DNA from: Vreelandella salicampi
GTDB taxonomy: Bacteria > Pseudomonadota > Gammaproteobacteria > Pseudomonadales > Halomonadaceae
Assembly (NCBI RefSeq): GCF_013415105.1
Contig: NZ_JACCDF010000003.1
Span: 62,001 to 126,000 of the forward strand
Direction of reading: 5' to 3'
Length of the DNA: 64,000 nucleotides
The notes under the pieces: model-generated
What the model was told of the DNA's origin: nothing
What the model saw: only the letters and a program-made list of their open reading frames with translations
Databases searched by the model: none
Shown here: one piece after another, positions 51,341 through 61,000 of the stretch
Numbering within the stretch: the first letter of the stretch is position 1
Layout: the number at the start of each line of letters is the position of its first letter
Program-made: the position numbers and the translations under genes

Positions 51341-51819
51341 TGCTGGACACGATGAATTTTTGGTTGGCCTCCGGCTTTGGGCTGGGGCTTTCGCCCGTCG
51401 CGCCGGGGACGGTGGGATCGCTGCTGGGGATTCCGCTGGCGTGGTGGTTGTTGAGCCGCCCGCTGGTTCAGCAAAGCACCATCATGGCGGTTCTGCTGGC
51501 CGTTGCGGTGCCGGTTTGCCATGCAGCTGCGCAGCACTATGCCGGGTTAGATCATGGCAGCATTGTCGCTGATGAGTATCTAGCGTTCCCGCTGGCGGTA
51601 ATTGGGTTGCAGGTGGCGCGTCATCCACTGGTACTGGCGCTGGCATTCGTTGTTTACCGCTTCTTCGATTCGATAAAGCCGCCACCGATTCATCTAGCCG
51701 AGTATGTTCATGGCGGTTTCGGCATTGTGTTGGATGATGTTATCGCGGCGATAGTGACGTGGTTGGTAATGGCGATTGGGCTAACGCTATGGCAGCGCCG
51801 AGCCTCTGAACAACATTGA
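51340..51819 (+). CDS. pgpA: Phosphatidylglycerophosphatase A
   Basis: Inner-membrane enzyme that dephosphorylates phosphatidylglycerophosphate to phosphatidylglycerol; 159 residues. Family marks are GLGLSPVAPGTVGSLLGIPL, the acidic DHGSIVADEYLAFPL, and FRFFDSIKP-like YRFFDSIKPPPI. It shares one base with the upstream stop (TAATG). In other gammaproteobacteria pgpA often follows thiL or nus genes, so this place after DUF533 is different. Confidence 0.93.
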   Translation: MLDTMNFWLASGFGLGLSPVAPGTVGSLLGIPLAWWLLSRPLVQQSTIMAVLLAVAVPVCHAAAQHYAGLDHGSIVADEYLAFPLAVIGLQVARHPLVLALAFVVYRFFDSIKPPPIHLAEYVHGGFGIVLDDVIAAIVTWLVMAIGLTLWQRRASEQH

Positions 51820-51847
51820 AATGCATAAAAATACGAGAAACGAAAAA

Positions 51848-51881
51848 AGCGCCGCTAGCCTGATGAAACGCTAGCGGCGCT
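51848..51881. terminator. Bidirectional terminator between pgpA and the aldehyde dehydrogenase gene
   Basis: AGCGCCGCTAGC (51848-51859) pairs perfectly with GCTAGCGGCGCT (51870-51881). An A-run lies before and a T-rich stretch after, and the flanking genes are convergent. Confidence 0.92.
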
Positions 51882-51917
51882 ATTATTTTAAGCTCACGCT
51901 TTTGAGCGTTTACCGCA

Positions 51918-53300
51918 TTATTCTTGAACCACAATCACCGACTTAACGTTGACAAATTCAAGCATGCCGAAACCGCCGTGCTCACGTCCGTAGCCGGAGT
52001 CTTTGACCCCGCCAAAAGGCATTTCCGGGGTCGCAACACCAAAGCCGTTAATAAACACCATGCCGGTATCGAAATACTTGCTGGCTATCTCCGTGGCACG
52101 TTTCACGTCTTTGGATATAATGCCGCCACCAAGCCCATAGCGGCTGTCGTTGGCGATACGCATGGCGTCTTCATCGTCTTTAGCGCGAATCAGCGCTGCC
52201 ACAGGGCCAAACAGCTCATCATCGTAGGCGGGTTGGCCGGGTGTTACGTTATCCAGCACAGTGACCGGATAAAAGGCACCTTTGCCTTCCGGCATCTCAC
52301 CGCCGCAAAGCACGTTAGCGCCTTTGCTAACGCTCTCTTTTACTTGATCGTGCAGGCCGTCACGCAGGTCGACTCGCGCCATGGGGCCAAGGTCGCTATC
52401 GGGAGCATTGGGGTCGCCCGCTTTTAACGCCTTCATTTTTGCCACAAAGCGTTCTTTAAACGCTTCGTAGTTGGCATCGGTCACCACAAAACGCTTGGCG
52501 GCGACACAGGTTTGACCGCCATTGAATACCCGGCCTTTTACACACGTGTCGACGGCGACATCCAAGTCGGCGTCGTCCAGTACCAGAAAAGCATCATTGG
52601 AACCGAGCTCTAATACGGTTTTCTTCAAATGTTCAGCGGCTTTGGTCGCCACTTTACGTCCTGCGCCGTCGCTACCGGTGAGGGTGACGCCACGCACGGC
52701 TTTGTGAGCAATCACTTCATCGGAAACATCGTGGGATATAATCAGCGCGCGGAAAACATTCTCCGGTAGGCCGGCTTCACGGTAAATTTTTTCAAGTAGC
52801 AGTCCGCTGCCAGTCACGATTTCAGCATGTTTTAGCAGAACGCTGTTGCCCGCCATAATGTTGGCGATGGAGTAACGCACCACTTGGTAAGCAGGGAAAT
52901 TCCACGGCTGAATGCCGTAAATGACCCCCATGGGTGAGTACGTCACGATCCCGCGCTCACCGTTGCTGGGGTTGCGCTCCTCATCGGCCAGCTTGGTGGG
53001 GCCGTGCTCAGCGGTGTAGTCGCAAATACCCACACATAAATCGACCTCCTGGCGGGCTTCCTCGGGCAGTTTGCCCATCTCTTTTACCATCAATTCGGTG
53101 AGCGCTTCTTTGTGTTCATTAAGTGCCTGACCGATGGCTTTGACTACCTTGGCGCGGTGCTCTAGTGGCTTGTGCCGCCAATCAAGAAACGCCTCATGAC
53201 TTGCCTCGACCACCTGCTTTGCCTGGCTGGAATCCATCAGCGTGTAGTGGGTAAGCGCTTCGCCGGTGGTGGGGTTTACGGTCGTAATACTGTTGCTCAT
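51918..53300 (-). CDS. Succinate-semialdehyde-type aldehyde dehydrogenase (Sad/YneI-like)
   Basis: NAD(P)-dependent aldehyde dehydrogenase, 460 residues. The catalytic Cys265 is in NGGQTCVAAKR, the general base Glu in LELGSND, and the cofactor-binding segment is PWNFPAYQVVR. Length and N-terminus (TVNPTTGE) match the short Sad/YneI-type enzymes (462 residues in E. coli), which oxidise succinate semialdehyde. The exact substrate is inferred. It stands alone between a terminator and msrA; no GABA transaminase gene is near. Confidence 0.88.
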   Translation of the reverse strand: MSNSITTVNPTTGEALTHYTLMDSSQAKQVVEASHEAFLDWRHKPLEHRAKVVKAIGQALNEHKEALTELMVKEMGKLPEEARQEVDLCVGICDYTAEHGPTKLADEERNPSNGERGIVTYSPMGVIYGIQPWNFPAYQVVRYSIANIMAGNSVLLKHAEIVTGSGLLLEKIYREAGLPENVFRALIISHDVSDEVIAHKAVRGVTLTGSDGAGRKVATKAAEHLKKTVLELGSNDAFLVLDDADLDVAVDTCVKGRVFNGGQTCVAAKRFVVTDANYEAFKERFVAKMKALKAGDPNAPDSDLGPMARVDLRDGLHDQVKESVSKGANVLCGGEMPEGKGAFYPVTVLDNVTPGQPAYDDELFGPVAALIRAKDDEDAMRIANDSRYGLGGGIISKDVKRATEIASKYFDTGMVFINGFGVATPEMPFGGVKDSGYGREHGGFGMLEFVNVKSVIVVQE

Positions 53301-53442
53301 AAGATCTCCTATCTTTAGATCAACGGTGAAATAAGGCGTGGGTCAAAGCCTTTGAGTGCAGATATCAACCGGTAATAGTCGACCGGTCTATTTATCCTTG
53401 CCTTCCACTTTAGTAGAAAAAGGGAGATTTTTCACGAATAAA

Positions 53443-53472
53443 TGGTTAGCGCCTTAATTAAGACGCTAACCA
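53443..53472 (-). terminator. Possible terminator after msrA
   Basis: TGGTTAGCG (53443-53451) pairs with CGCTAACCA (53464-53472). On the minus strand the stem is followed by TTTATTC, a weak T-run. It is 48 bases after the msrA stop. Confidence 0.5.
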
Positions 53473-53519
53473 TGGGCCTGTATTAAAAGCGTGCCATGAT
53501 TATTCGTTCGGCCGCCGCG

Positions 53520-54158
53520 TTATTCGTAGGTTGGGCCGCCCGCTTCTTCACCCCACACTTCCTCTAGGCGACCATCACGGCCGCAGCTGAAGCGGTAGAA
53601 CTTGTAGCGCACTGGATTTTTCTCGTAGTAGTTCTGGTGGTATTCCTCAGCCGGCCAGAAGGTATCCGCAGAAACGATCTCGGTGGCAATATCGCGTCCA
53701 AAGCGGTCTTCCATTTCGGCTTTGCTCGCTTCGGCAAGTTCACGCTGTTCATCGTTGTCATAGAAGATCGCCGAACGGTACTGGTTGCCCACATCGCAAA
53801 ACTGTCGGCCTTCGGCGAACGGGTCAATGTTGCGCCAGAAAATGGTTAACAGCTGTTCGTAGCTGATCTGTTCGGGATCGTATTCAATTTTCACCGCTTC
53901 GGCGTGGCCGGTATCGCCGTCGGTGATTTCCTCATAGGTGGGGTTATCTAATTCGCCGCCAATGTAGCCTGAGAGGGTGGCGCTGACGCCAGGCTGGCGG
54001 TCATAGGGTGGCTCCATGCACCAAAAGCAGCCGCCGGCAAAAATAGCCTGGGCGCTTGTACCTGCATCGATGTTGGTGTCGGCGGCAAGAGGAAGACTCA
54101 GGCTGCCTGCCGCGGCAACCATAAGCGTCAGGGGGCGAAAACCTGTCAAAAGCGACAT
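53520..54158 (-). CDS. msrA: Peptide-methionine (S)-S-oxide reductase, exported form
   Basis: Repairs oxidised methionine; 212 residues. The catalytic motif is GGCFWCMEPPYD, and GHAEAVKIEYDP and YRSAIFY are also conserved. An N-terminal hydrophobic signal (LTLMVAAAGSLSLPLAA) implies a periplasmic enzyme, unlike cytosolic MsrA of E. coli. Later cysteines are in FCDVGNQ and RFSCGRD and could be resolving residues. GGAG lies upstream of the ATG at 54158; a start 13 codons earlier is possible. No msrB is adjacent. Confidence 0.93.
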   Translation of the reverse strand: MSLLTGFRPLTLMVAAAGSLSLPLAADTNIDAGTSAQAIFAGGCFWCMEPPYDRQPGVSATLSGYIGGELDNPTYEEITDGDTGHAEAVKIEYDPEQISYEQLLTIFWRNIDPFAEGRQFCDVGNQYRSAIFYDNDEQRELAEASKAEMEDRFGRDIATEIVSADTFWPAEEYHQNYYEKNPVRYKFYRFSCGRDGRLEEVWGEEAGGPTYE

Positions 54159-54281
54159 AAACACTCCAAGCGTTGTATGAGTCCAAAAGAGACTCACCTG
54201 TAGAAGGTTTTATCGTTGACAGGTTCCCATTTTTTATTCTTCTTTTATATAGTGCTTAACTTTTGTAGAGGATATGTAGGG

Positions 54282-56009
54282 TTACGCTGGCATTAGCGTG
54301 CGGCGCTCAGACTCTTCGAGCACGAAAGTACCAATGAGGCTTTTAAGCTGCTCTGCTTGCTGGCGCATGTCGAACGCTGTTGTCGAAGAGCGCTCTACCA
54401 TGCTGACGTTCTGCTGAGTCATGGCGTCCATGTCGCCGACCGCTTGGTTCACCTCATCGATGCCGCTACTTTGCTCCTGAGCGCCGGCGCTGATTTCGGC
54501 AATCACATCGGCTACCTGCATAACGCTAGTCACGATATGGCGCATGGTGTCGCCCGCCTCACTAACGATGGTTTTGCCGTGGCGCGAGCGCTCAACCGAG
54601 GTGTCAATCAGGGAGCGAATCTCTTTCGCTGCATCGCTTGAGCGGGATGCGAGTTGTCGGACTTCCTGCGCGACAACGGCAAACCCTCGCCCGTGCTCGC
54701 CCGCGCGAGCTGCTTCTACCGAGGCGTTGAGTGCCAGGATATTGGTTTGGAAGGCAATCGAATCGATCATGCTGATGATATCGCCGATCTGCGCGGAAGC
54801 GTCATCGATCTCTACCATCGTATGTTCCACTTGGCGCATAGTGTCATCGCCACGTCGCGCTACGTTAGCCGTCTCTGAGGCGAGCTGGTTGGCCTTCTGG
54901 GCATTATCGGCGCTATGGGAGACGGTGGAGGTGATCTCCTCCATGGCTGAGGAGGTCTGCTGCAAGTTGGCAGCAGACTGATCGGTGCGCGCGGCAAGTT
55001 CTTCACTGCTCTGGGCGATCTCGTTGGAGGCTTGGTAGACGCTTTCAGCGCTTTGCCGCACGGTGAGCAGTGTCTCGCGGATGCGCGTCATAAACGCATT
55101 GAACTGATCGGCAAGGTGGCCAATTTCATCGTCGCTGGTCACGCTTAGTTTACGGGTTAAATCGCCACGTCCGTCGGCCACTTCGGCAGCGATCTCCTCC
55201 ATAGCTGAGGCAGTACGTTGAATTTGTCCGACGATGCGCCGGGTCACCCAGACGGTAATCGCGGCAATCACACAGAAAAGTAGCAGCGATGCGCCGATAA
55301 TCTTGGTCAGCGTCTGGCGCAGATCGGCTGCGGCAGCGGCTTCAATGTGGGCCATTTCGGCGTTGATATCGGTCATATAAACCCCGGCGCCGATTACCCA
55401 ATCCCATTCGGGTATCAGCATGGCGTAGGAGTACTTGGCTTCGGTGTCGCCGGTGGCGGGGTTAGGCCAGTGGTACTGATAAATGCCGCCACCGTCTTGT
55501 GCGGTTTCAATCAGGCGGCGAATAAAGGGCCGGCCTTCGGCATCTGTTGCGTTCATCATCGATTGCCCTTCCTGCTCGGGCACCGCCGATTGCACCAGCA
55601 TGGTGCCATCGGTATCGAGGGTAAAAATGTAGTTGCCATTCTCAAAACGCAGTTCGCGCAAGCGCTCGCGGGCCTCAGTTTGGCGCGCACGTAGGCTGCC
55701 ACTGCCTTCAACTAACGAGTCAATTGATGAGGCCGCCATCTCAACGATATTGGCTACGCTTTCGGTGCGCGACTCAATCAGCATTTCCTGTTGCTGGGCT
55801 AGCTGGGCGCGGTTATCTTTGGTGCGCTCAAACGCTTCCGCACCCACGAGCCCCACACAGGCGATTAATAGCGGGGTCAGTACCAGCAGCAAAATTTTGC
55901 TTTGCAGGCTGAGACGTTGCAAAAGTGTAAAACGGCGAGTTGGGGCGTTGTATTGAGCGGACGTGCGGTTTTGTGTGTCGCCTGGCGAAAGGGACAAAAG
56001 CTGCGACAT
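54282..56009 (-). CDS. Methyl-accepting chemotaxis protein with sCache sensor
   Basis: Membrane chemoreceptor, 575 residues. TM1 is at about 38-60 ([19 protein letters not shown]). A periplasmic single-Cache-type sensor lies at about 65-215 ([32 protein letters not shown]). TM2 is at about 232-253, then HAMP, and the cytosolic signalling hairpin with [19 protein letters not shown]. The C-terminus has no CheR-tethering pentapeptide. The sCache domain often binds small organic acids, but the ligand is not known. No che genes are adjacent. Confidence 0.94.
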   Translation of the reverse strand: MSQLLSLSPGDTQNRTSAQYNAPTRRFTLLQRLSLQSKILLLVLTPLLIACVGLVGAEAFERTKDNRAQLAQQQEMLIESRTESVANIVEMAASSIDSLVEGSGSLRARQTEARERLRELRFENGNYIFTLDTDGTMLVQSAVPEQEGQSMMNATDAEGRPFIRRLIETAQDGGGIYQYHWPNPATGDTEAKYSYAMLIPEWDWVIGAGVYMTDINAEMAHIEAAAAADLRQTLTKIIGASLLLFCVIAAITVWVTRRIVGQIQRTASAMEEIAAEVADGRGDLTRKLSVTSDDEIGHLADQFNAFMTRIRETLLTVRQSAESVYQASNEIAQSSEELAARTDQSAANLQQTSSAMEEITSTVSHSADNAQKANQLASETANVARRGDDTMRQVEHTMVEIDDASAQIGDIISMIDSIAFQTNILALNASVEAARAGEHGRGFAVVAQEVRQLASRSSDAAKEIRSLIDTSVERSRHGKTIVSEAGDTMRHIVTSVMQVADVIAEISAGAQEQSSGIDEVNQAVGDMDAMTQQNVSMVERSSTTAFDMRQQAEQLKSLIGTFVLEESERRTLMPA

Positions 56010-56104
56010 AGTAAGTTTTCCTTAACGTTGTCGTTTTTGTTGGCATAAATTGACCCTTCATTTAAGCGTAAATTGCGTCGCAGTACGTTGATATAGATCA
56101 AGGT

Positions 56105-57013
56105 TCACGCCAGGCGCAAGGGCCATACTTCGTCTAAGGTGCCAAGTGCTGCGTGGAGCGCGGGTTCGTCTTCGCGCCCGCGCAGCCAGATAAAGCTGAG
56201 GGCGCAGGGAAGGTGTATATCGCGTGCGACGGCAAGGCCACTTTCCTGGCGTTCGGTCATAGCGAGGGCGTCTCGCGCTAAACTTAAGCCTACCCCTGCG
56301 CGCACTAAATCCAGCATGCAAGCTTCTTGATCGACCTGGGCGACGCGGTTTGGCGTGGCGCCGCTGTCACGTAGTGCCTTATTGAGTAGCCGGTGGTGAA
56401 CGGAGTCTTGCGGGGTAACAATCCACGGCAGCGTGGCCAGTATTTCCCACCGGGTATCGTTCAAGCGTGATTCCCAGCCGGGTGGGGCCACGACGTGGTA
56501 GTGAAAATGGGTGAGTTCACGAAAGGCCAGCGCCTTGTGTTGTAGGCCTGGGCCTTCCCCGGGTGGGGCGAGATAAAAGCCAACATCGAGATCGCCGCGC
56601 TCAACGCACTCCAACACGCTGCCGCTCATGCCGTGGTGGAGCTCCGTTTCCAACTTAGGCGCGCCCTGCATTAAGCGGCGAAGAAAGTCCCCCAAACGAA
56701 TAAATTCCGGATCAACGATAGTGCCGATTTTCAACTGCCCCCGCACCGTGGTGTGCAGCTGACGTGCGGTTTGCTCAAAAGCTTGAGCACTTGCCAAAGC
56801 GTTTTCAGCGGCTGGCAGGAGGGTGTGACCGTCAGGGGTTAATGCCAGCCCCTGTGGCCGACGGTGGAAGAGCGTTAGCCCTAAACGTTGCTGAAGTTGC
56901 TTTAACTTTAGGCTAACGGCCGGCTGAGTTAGGTGGAGCTGTGCTGCCGCCTGCGAGACACTGCCCGTTCGTGCGACGGCCACAAAAGCCCGCAACGTCG
57001 CATACTCTTGCAA
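56105..57013 (-). CDS. LysR-type regulator divergent from mmsA
   Basis: 302 residues. The N-terminal helix-turn-helix reads VAVARTGSVSQAAAQLHLTQ, PAVSLKLKQLQQRLG, followed by an effector domain. It is divergent from mmsA with 138 bases between, the classical arrangement for a LysR regulator that controls its neighbour. In Pseudomonas denitrificans a LysR protein controls hpdH and mmsA in response to 3-hydroxypropionate; a similar role is proposed here. The shared gap is AT-rich and would hold the binding site. Confidence 0.92.
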   Translation of the reverse strand: MQEYATLRAFVAVARTGSVSQAAAQLHLTQPAVSLKLKQLQQRLGLTLFHRRPQGLALTPDGHTLLPAAENALASAQAFEQTARQLHTTVRGQLKIGTIVDPEFIRLGDFLRRLMQGAPKLETELHHGMSGSVLECVERGDLDVGFYLAPPGEGPGLQHKALAFRELTHFHYHVVAPPGWESRLNDTRWEILATLPWIVTPQDSVHHRLLNKALRDSGATPNRVAQVDQEACMLDLVRAGVGLSLARDALAMTERQESGLAVARDIHLPCALSFIWLRGREDEPALHAALGTLDEVWPLRLA

Positions 57014-57151
57014 AGGGAGCTCCTTTTGCCGTTGTGGTATTTGAAAATCTTATATCTTGGTTAAAAAAGACTCAATTGATCGGCGGATAAAGCGCGCTAA
57101 GCTAGCGTTAAGCGTTTATTGAGTTTTATTCTTTTTATAATAGGTATCCCC

Positions 57152-58675
57152 ATGACCCGCACGGCAAATCCAAACGCAATTCCGCATTACATCAATGGCC
57201 AGACGGCGTCGGGTGAGTCCGGCTTGTCTCAGGCGGTGTTCAACCCGGCCACCGGGCAAGTGACTGGCAAGGTGTCTCTGGCGTCACTGCAGGACGTGAA
57301 TACGGCCGTCAACGCCGCGCAAGCCGCGTTTTCCGCCTGGGCGGATACCCCTCCGATTCGCCGTGCACGGGTGATGTTTCGCTTTTTGGAGCTTTTAAAT
57401 GCGCATAAGGACGACGTTGCCGAGGCGATCACCAAAGAGCACGGCAAGGTCTTTACCGATGCTCAGGGCGAGGTGGCGCGTGGCATCGATATCGTCGAGT
57501 TTGCCTGCGGTATTCCGCAGCTTCTAAAGGGCGACTATACCGAACAAGTGGGCACGGGCATTGATAACTGGACCATGCGTCAGCCGCTGGGCGTCGTAGC
57601 GGGTATTACGCCGTTTAATTTCCCGGCCATGGTGCCGATGTGGATGTTCCCGGTCGCCATTGCCACCGGCAATACCTTTATTCTCAAGCCAAGCCCATTG
57701 GACCCAAGTGCATCGCTTTTGATCGCCGACCTGCTCAAGAAAGCCGGGCTGCCGGATGGCGTGTTTAACGTGTTGCAGGGTGATAAAGAGAGCGTTGAAG
57801 CGCTGATTGACCACCCCGAGGTGAAGGCACTCTCCTTTGTCGGCTCCACGCCGATTGCCAACCTGATTTACGAGCGTGGCGCCAAGCACGGCAAGCGCGT
57901 GCAGGCACTGGGCGGGGCGAAAAACCACATGGTGGTGATGCCGGATGCCAACCAGGATAAAGCCGTCGATGCACTCATCGGCGCGGCCTATGGCTCTGCT
58001 GGTGAGCGCTGCATGGCCATCAGCGTGGCGGTGCTTGTCGGCGATGTGGCAGACAAAATTGTGCCGCGCCTGGCAGAGCGCGCTAAAGCGCTGAAAGTGA
58101 AAGATGGTATGCAGCTGGATGCGGAAATGGGGCCGATTGTGACTCGCCAAGCGCACGAGCGGATTACCGGCTATATCAACAAAGGTGAAGAAGAAGGCGC
58201 CGAGTTGGTAGTAGATGGCCGCACATTCGATGCCTCGCAAACCGGCGAAGGCTGCGGTGATGGCTTCTGGATGGGTGGTACGCTGTTTGACCATGTGACC
58301 TCGGAGATGACGATCTACAAAGAAGAGATCTTCGGCCCGGTCCTCGTCTGCGTGCGTGTGCCGGATGTCGCCACCGCCATTGGGTTAATCAACGACCATG
58401 AATTTGGCAATGGGGTGAGCTGCTTCACCGAAAGCGGCAACGTGGCCCGCGAGTTTGGCCGTCGCATCCAGGTGGGTATGGTGGGCATTAACGTCCCCAT
58501 TCCGGTGCCGATGGCGTGGCACGGTTTCGGCGGTTGGAAGCGCTCGCTGTTTGGTGATATGCACGCTTACGGCGAAGAAGGTGTACGCTTTTACACCAAG
58601 CAAAAATCCATCATGCAGCGCTGGTCAGATACGATTGATGCCGGTGCTGAGTTTGCCATGCCGACGCATAAATAA
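57152..58675 (+). CDS. mmsA: CoA-acylating (methyl)malonate-semialdehyde dehydrogenase
   Basis: Oxidatively decarboxylates malonate semialdehyde or methylmalonate semialdehyde to acetyl-CoA or propionyl-CoA with NAD and CoA; 507 residues. The catalytic Cys287 is in [14 protein letters not shown], and the family's usual Glu in the ELGG position is replaced as expected for MmsA ([11 protein letters not shown]). [14 protein letters not shown] is typical. The ATG at 57152 is chosen; an in-frame start 11 codons upstream begins in AT-rich, hydrophobic-coding DNA. Ribosome binding site is weak. It is followed by the GMC gene, 26 bases away. Confidence 0.94.
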   Translation: MTRTANPNAIPHYINGQTASGESGLSQAVFNPATGQVTGKVSLASLQDVNTAVNAAQAAFSAWADTPPIRRARVMFRFLELLNAHKDDVAEAITKEHGKVFTDAQGEVARGIDIVEFACGIPQLLKGDYTEQVGTGIDNWTMRQPLGVVAGITPFNFPAMVPMWMFPVAIATGNTFILKPSPLDPSASLLIADLLKKAGLPDGVFNVLQGDKESVEALIDHPEVKALSFVGSTPIANLIYERGAKHGKRVQALGGAKNHMVVMPDANQDKAVDALIGAAYGSAGERCMAISVAVLVGDVADKIVPRLAERAKALKVKDGMQLDAEMGPIVTRQAHERITGYINKGEEEGAELVVDGRTFDASQTGEGCGDGFWMGGTLFDHVTSEMTIYKEEIFGPVLVCVRVPDVATAIGLINDHEFGNGVSCFTESGNVAREFGRRIQVGMVGINVPIPVPMAWHGFGGWKRSLFGDMHAYGEEGVRFYTKQKSIMQRWSDTIDAGAEFAMPTHK

Positions 58676-58701
58676 AATAAGGCTGGCCGGGAGAGCATGC
58701 C

Positions 58702-60348
58702 GTGGCGGAACACACATTTGACTATATCGTCGTGGGAGCAGGCACCGCCGGGTGCCTGCTGGCCAATCGACTGAGTGCCGACCCGGCGAATCGGGTCTTG
58801 CTGATCGAAGCGGGTGGGCCGGATACCTATCACTGGATTCACATTCCGGTGGGGTATCTCTACTGCATCAACAACCCGCGTACCGATTGGCGCTTTCGCA
58901 CCGAGCCGGACAAAGGCCTTAACGGCCGTTCGCTGATCTACCCACGTGGTAAGACATTGGGTGGCTGCTCAAGCATCAATGGCATGCTTTACCTGCGCGG
59001 CCAGGCGCGAGATTACGATCAATGGGCCGAGGCGACGGGCGACGACGCCTGGCGCTGGGAAAATTGCCTGCCCGATTTCATTAAGCACGAAGACCATTGC
59101 CGCTTGGACGCCGGCGGCGACGCTGACGATGAGCACCGTCACTACCACGGCCACGGCGGCGAGTGGCGCATCGAAAAGCAGCGCTTGAGCTGGCAGGTGC
59201 TGGACGACTTTGCGGAGGCGGCGGTGCAAGCGGGTATTCCGCGCACCAAGGACTTCAATCGTGGCGATAACGAAGGCGTCGATTACTTCGAGGTCAATCA
59301 GCGCGGCGGTTGGCGCTGGAGTACGTCCAAAGCGTTTTTAAGGCCCGCAAAAAAGCGTCCAAACCTCACTATTTGGCACTCAACCCACGTCAACCGGTTG
59401 TTGTTTGAGCGCGAGACCGGCTCGCCACGCTGTGTAGGGGCGGAGCTTACGCGAGGCGGCGAAACGCTGACGGTCACCGCGAATAAAGAGGTCGTGTTAA
59501 GCGCAGGAACCATTGGGTCACCGCAGATTTTGCAGCTCTCCGGCATTGGCCCAAAGGATTTGTTGGCCGAACACGATATTGACGTGGTAGCGGAGCTCCC
59601 TGGCGTGGGTGAAAACTTGCAGGATCATTTGCAAATCCGCTCGGTCTATAAAGTAAAGGGCGCTAAAACGCTCAATACGATGGCCAATTCGCTGATGGGC
59701 AAAGCCAAGATTGGACTGGAGTACGCCCTAAAGCGCACCGGCCCGATGAGCATGGCACCGTCGCAGCTGTGTATTTTTACCCGCAGCTCGGATGAATATG
59801 AGCACGCCAATATTGAATACCATGTTCAGCCGTTAAGTTTGGATGCGTTCGGCCAGCCGCTGCATGACTTCCCGGCAATTACCGCGAGTGTTTGTAACTT
59901 AAACCCCACAAGCCGCGGCACAGTGCGTATCAAAAGCCGCGACCCCAAAGCGGCGCCGGCGATTGTGCCCAACTACCTGAGCACGCCGGAGGATCGCAAG
60001 GTGGCGGCGGATTCACTGCGGGTGACGCGCAAGATTGCCGAGCAGGACGCCTTTGCTAGATATCAGCCGGAAGAGTTTAAGCCAGGGCTTGAGTACCAAA
60101 CCGACGACGAGCTGGCCAAACTGGCCGGTGATATCGGCACGACGATCTTTCATCCGGTGGGGACGACAAAAATGGGGAACGACGATGATCCGATGGCAGT
60201 GGTAGACTCAAAGCTTAACGTGCGCGGTGTAAAAAGCTTGCGCGTGGTGGATGCTGGTATCATGCCGACGATCACCAGCGGTAATACGAATTCGCCGACG
60301 TTAATGATCGCTGAGAAGGCGGCAGGCTGGATGCTAGGCTTTGTCTGA
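58702..60348 (+). CDS. GMC-family FAD oxidoreductase, probable 3-hydroxypropionate dehydrogenase
   Basis: Choline-dehydrogenase-like flavoenzyme of 548 residues. The FAD motif is YIVVGAGTAGCLLANRL; the first GMC signature is PRGKTLGGCSSINGM; the active-site His is in TIFHPVGTTKMG; and LRVVDAGIMPTITSGNTN is near the end. With mmsA and a divergent LysR gene it resembles HpdH (Pseudomonas) and DddA (Halomonas), which oxidise 3-hydroxypropionate to malonate semialdehyde. Choline oxidation is less likely, since no betB or betI is near. Start is GTG. The last five codons and stop lie in a palindromic element. Confidence 0.88.
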   Translation: MAEHTFDYIVVGAGTAGCLLANRLSADPANRVLLIEAGGPDTYHWIHIPVGYLYCINNPRTDWRFRTEPDKGLNGRSLIYPRGKTLGGCSSINGMLYLRGQARDYDQWAEATGDDAWRWENCLPDFIKHEDHCRLDAGGDADDEHRHYHGHGGEWRIEKQRLSWQVLDDFAEAAVQAGIPRTKDFNRGDNEGVDYFEVNQRGGWRWSTSKAFLRPAKKRPNLTIWHSTHVNRLLFERETGSPRCVGAELTRGGETLTVTANKEVVLSAGTIGSPQILQLSGIGPKDLLAEHDIDVVAELPGVGENLQDHLQIRSVYKVKGAKTLNTMANSLMGKAKIGLEYALKRTGPMSMAPSQLCIFTRSSDEYEHANIEYHVQPLSLDAFGQPLHDFPAITASVCNLNPTSRGTVRIKSRDPKAAPAIVPNYLSTPEDRKVAADSLRVTRKIAEQDAFARYQPEEFKPGLEYQTDDELAKLAGDIGTTIFHPVGTTKMGNDDDPMAVVDSKLNVRGVKSLRVVDAGIMPTITSGNTNSPTLMIAEKAAGWMLGFV

Positions 60349-60481
60349 AAAGTCGGCGAGCGAAGGCCAGACAAGGCAAAAATCGGCGAAAAGACGGAGT
60401 TTACGTAGTGTAAATGAGTACTTTGAGCCGATTTTTAACGCCGTATGGTCGAGCGCAGCCAGTTTTCAGACAGAGCCTAGC
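60333..60481. repeat. 149-bp near-palindromic element (MITE- or REP-like)
   Basis: The ends are 19-bp inverted repeats with one mismatch: GCTAGGCTTTGTCTGAAAA at 60333-60351 and its near-complement at 60463-60481. Inside, AAAAATCGGC (60378-60387) pairs perfectly with GCCGATTTTT (60427-60436), and TTTAC pairs with GTAAA at the centre (60400-60414). The whole can fold to one long imperfect hairpin. No coding capacity is seen. The left end contains the last codons and stop of the GMC gene. It occupies most of the first half of the 337-base gap before cspA. Confidence 0.8.
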
Positions 60482-60517
60482 GGTGTCATCGCCCTGACAT
60501 ATTTTTAAAGGATAGTG

Positions 60518-60546
60518 TTGACGTGCGCAGCACTTAAGCGCATGAT
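60518..60546 (+). promoter_or_regulatory. Candidate sigma-70 promoter of the cold-shock gene
   Basis: TTGACG (60518-60523) and CATGAT (60541-60546) are 17 bases apart. The predicted start near 60553 gives a leader of about 133 bases, long as in E. coli cspA, where the leader is a thermosensor. Confidence 0.5.
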
Positions 60547-60685
60547 AAGCGCAGTAGGTTAGCAAGTCGAACGATGTCAGCAGTATCAAAACGCTTAGCG
60601 TTGAGTCTGGTGAAGGTTTCTTGTTCTACCCACTGCAACTCGGGTATTACCCGGCTCTAAATACGCTAAATCGAGGATTTCGATC

Positions 60686-60889
60686 ATGGCAACTGGTACT
60701 GTAAAGTGGTTCAACGACACTAAAGGCTTCGGCTTCATTTCTCCTGACGACAATGGCGACGACCTGTTCGCACATTTCTCCGAGATTCAAGCTGACGGTT
60801 TTAAAACTCTGCAAGACGGCCAGAAGGTTTCCTTCGACGTCACCCAGGGTAAAAAAGGCCTTCAGGCTTCCAACATCAAAGTTCTATAA
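60686..60889 (+). CDS. cspA: Cold-shock protein, CspA family
   Basis: Single-stranded nucleic-acid-binding beta-barrel of 67 residues. RNP1 is [12 protein letters not shown]2 is DLFAHFSEI. The N-terminus is [17 protein letters not shown] precedes the ATG. It acts as an RNA chaperone; whether it is cold-induced or constitutive cannot be told, though the long leader favours post-transcriptional control. It is monocistronic, closed by a strong terminator. Confidence 0.97.
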   Translation: MATGTVKWFNDTKGFGFISPDDNGDDLFAHFSEIQADGFKTLQDGQKVSFDVTQGKKGLQASNIKVL

Positions 60890-60935
60890 TTAGAACCCAT
60901 GATGTTTGCTGCTAGCCCCTAATGCTAGCATGCTA

Positions 60936-60966
60936 AAAAAACCCCGCTAAATGCGGGGTTTTTTGT
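60936..60966 (+). terminator. Intrinsic terminator after cspA
   Basis: AAACCCCGC (60939-60947) pairs with GCGGGGTTT (60953-60961) with a 5-base loop and a T-run. A second small hairpin (TGCTAGC/GCTAGCA, 60910-60930) lies just upstream. Confidence 0.92.
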
Positions 60967-61000
60967 TTTTGTATTTATCAATACACATGTCTCATGTTCT

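Noticed and set aside
57113..57141. TATAAT-like box just before mmsA
   Set aside because: No matching -35 box, and the transcript would be nearly leaderless; not supported enough to annotate.
58702..60348. Choline dehydrogenase (betA) as the identity of the GMC gene
   Set aside because: No betB, betI or choline transporter is adjacent, and the mmsA/LysR context points to 3-hydroxypropionate instead; not excluded by sequence alone.
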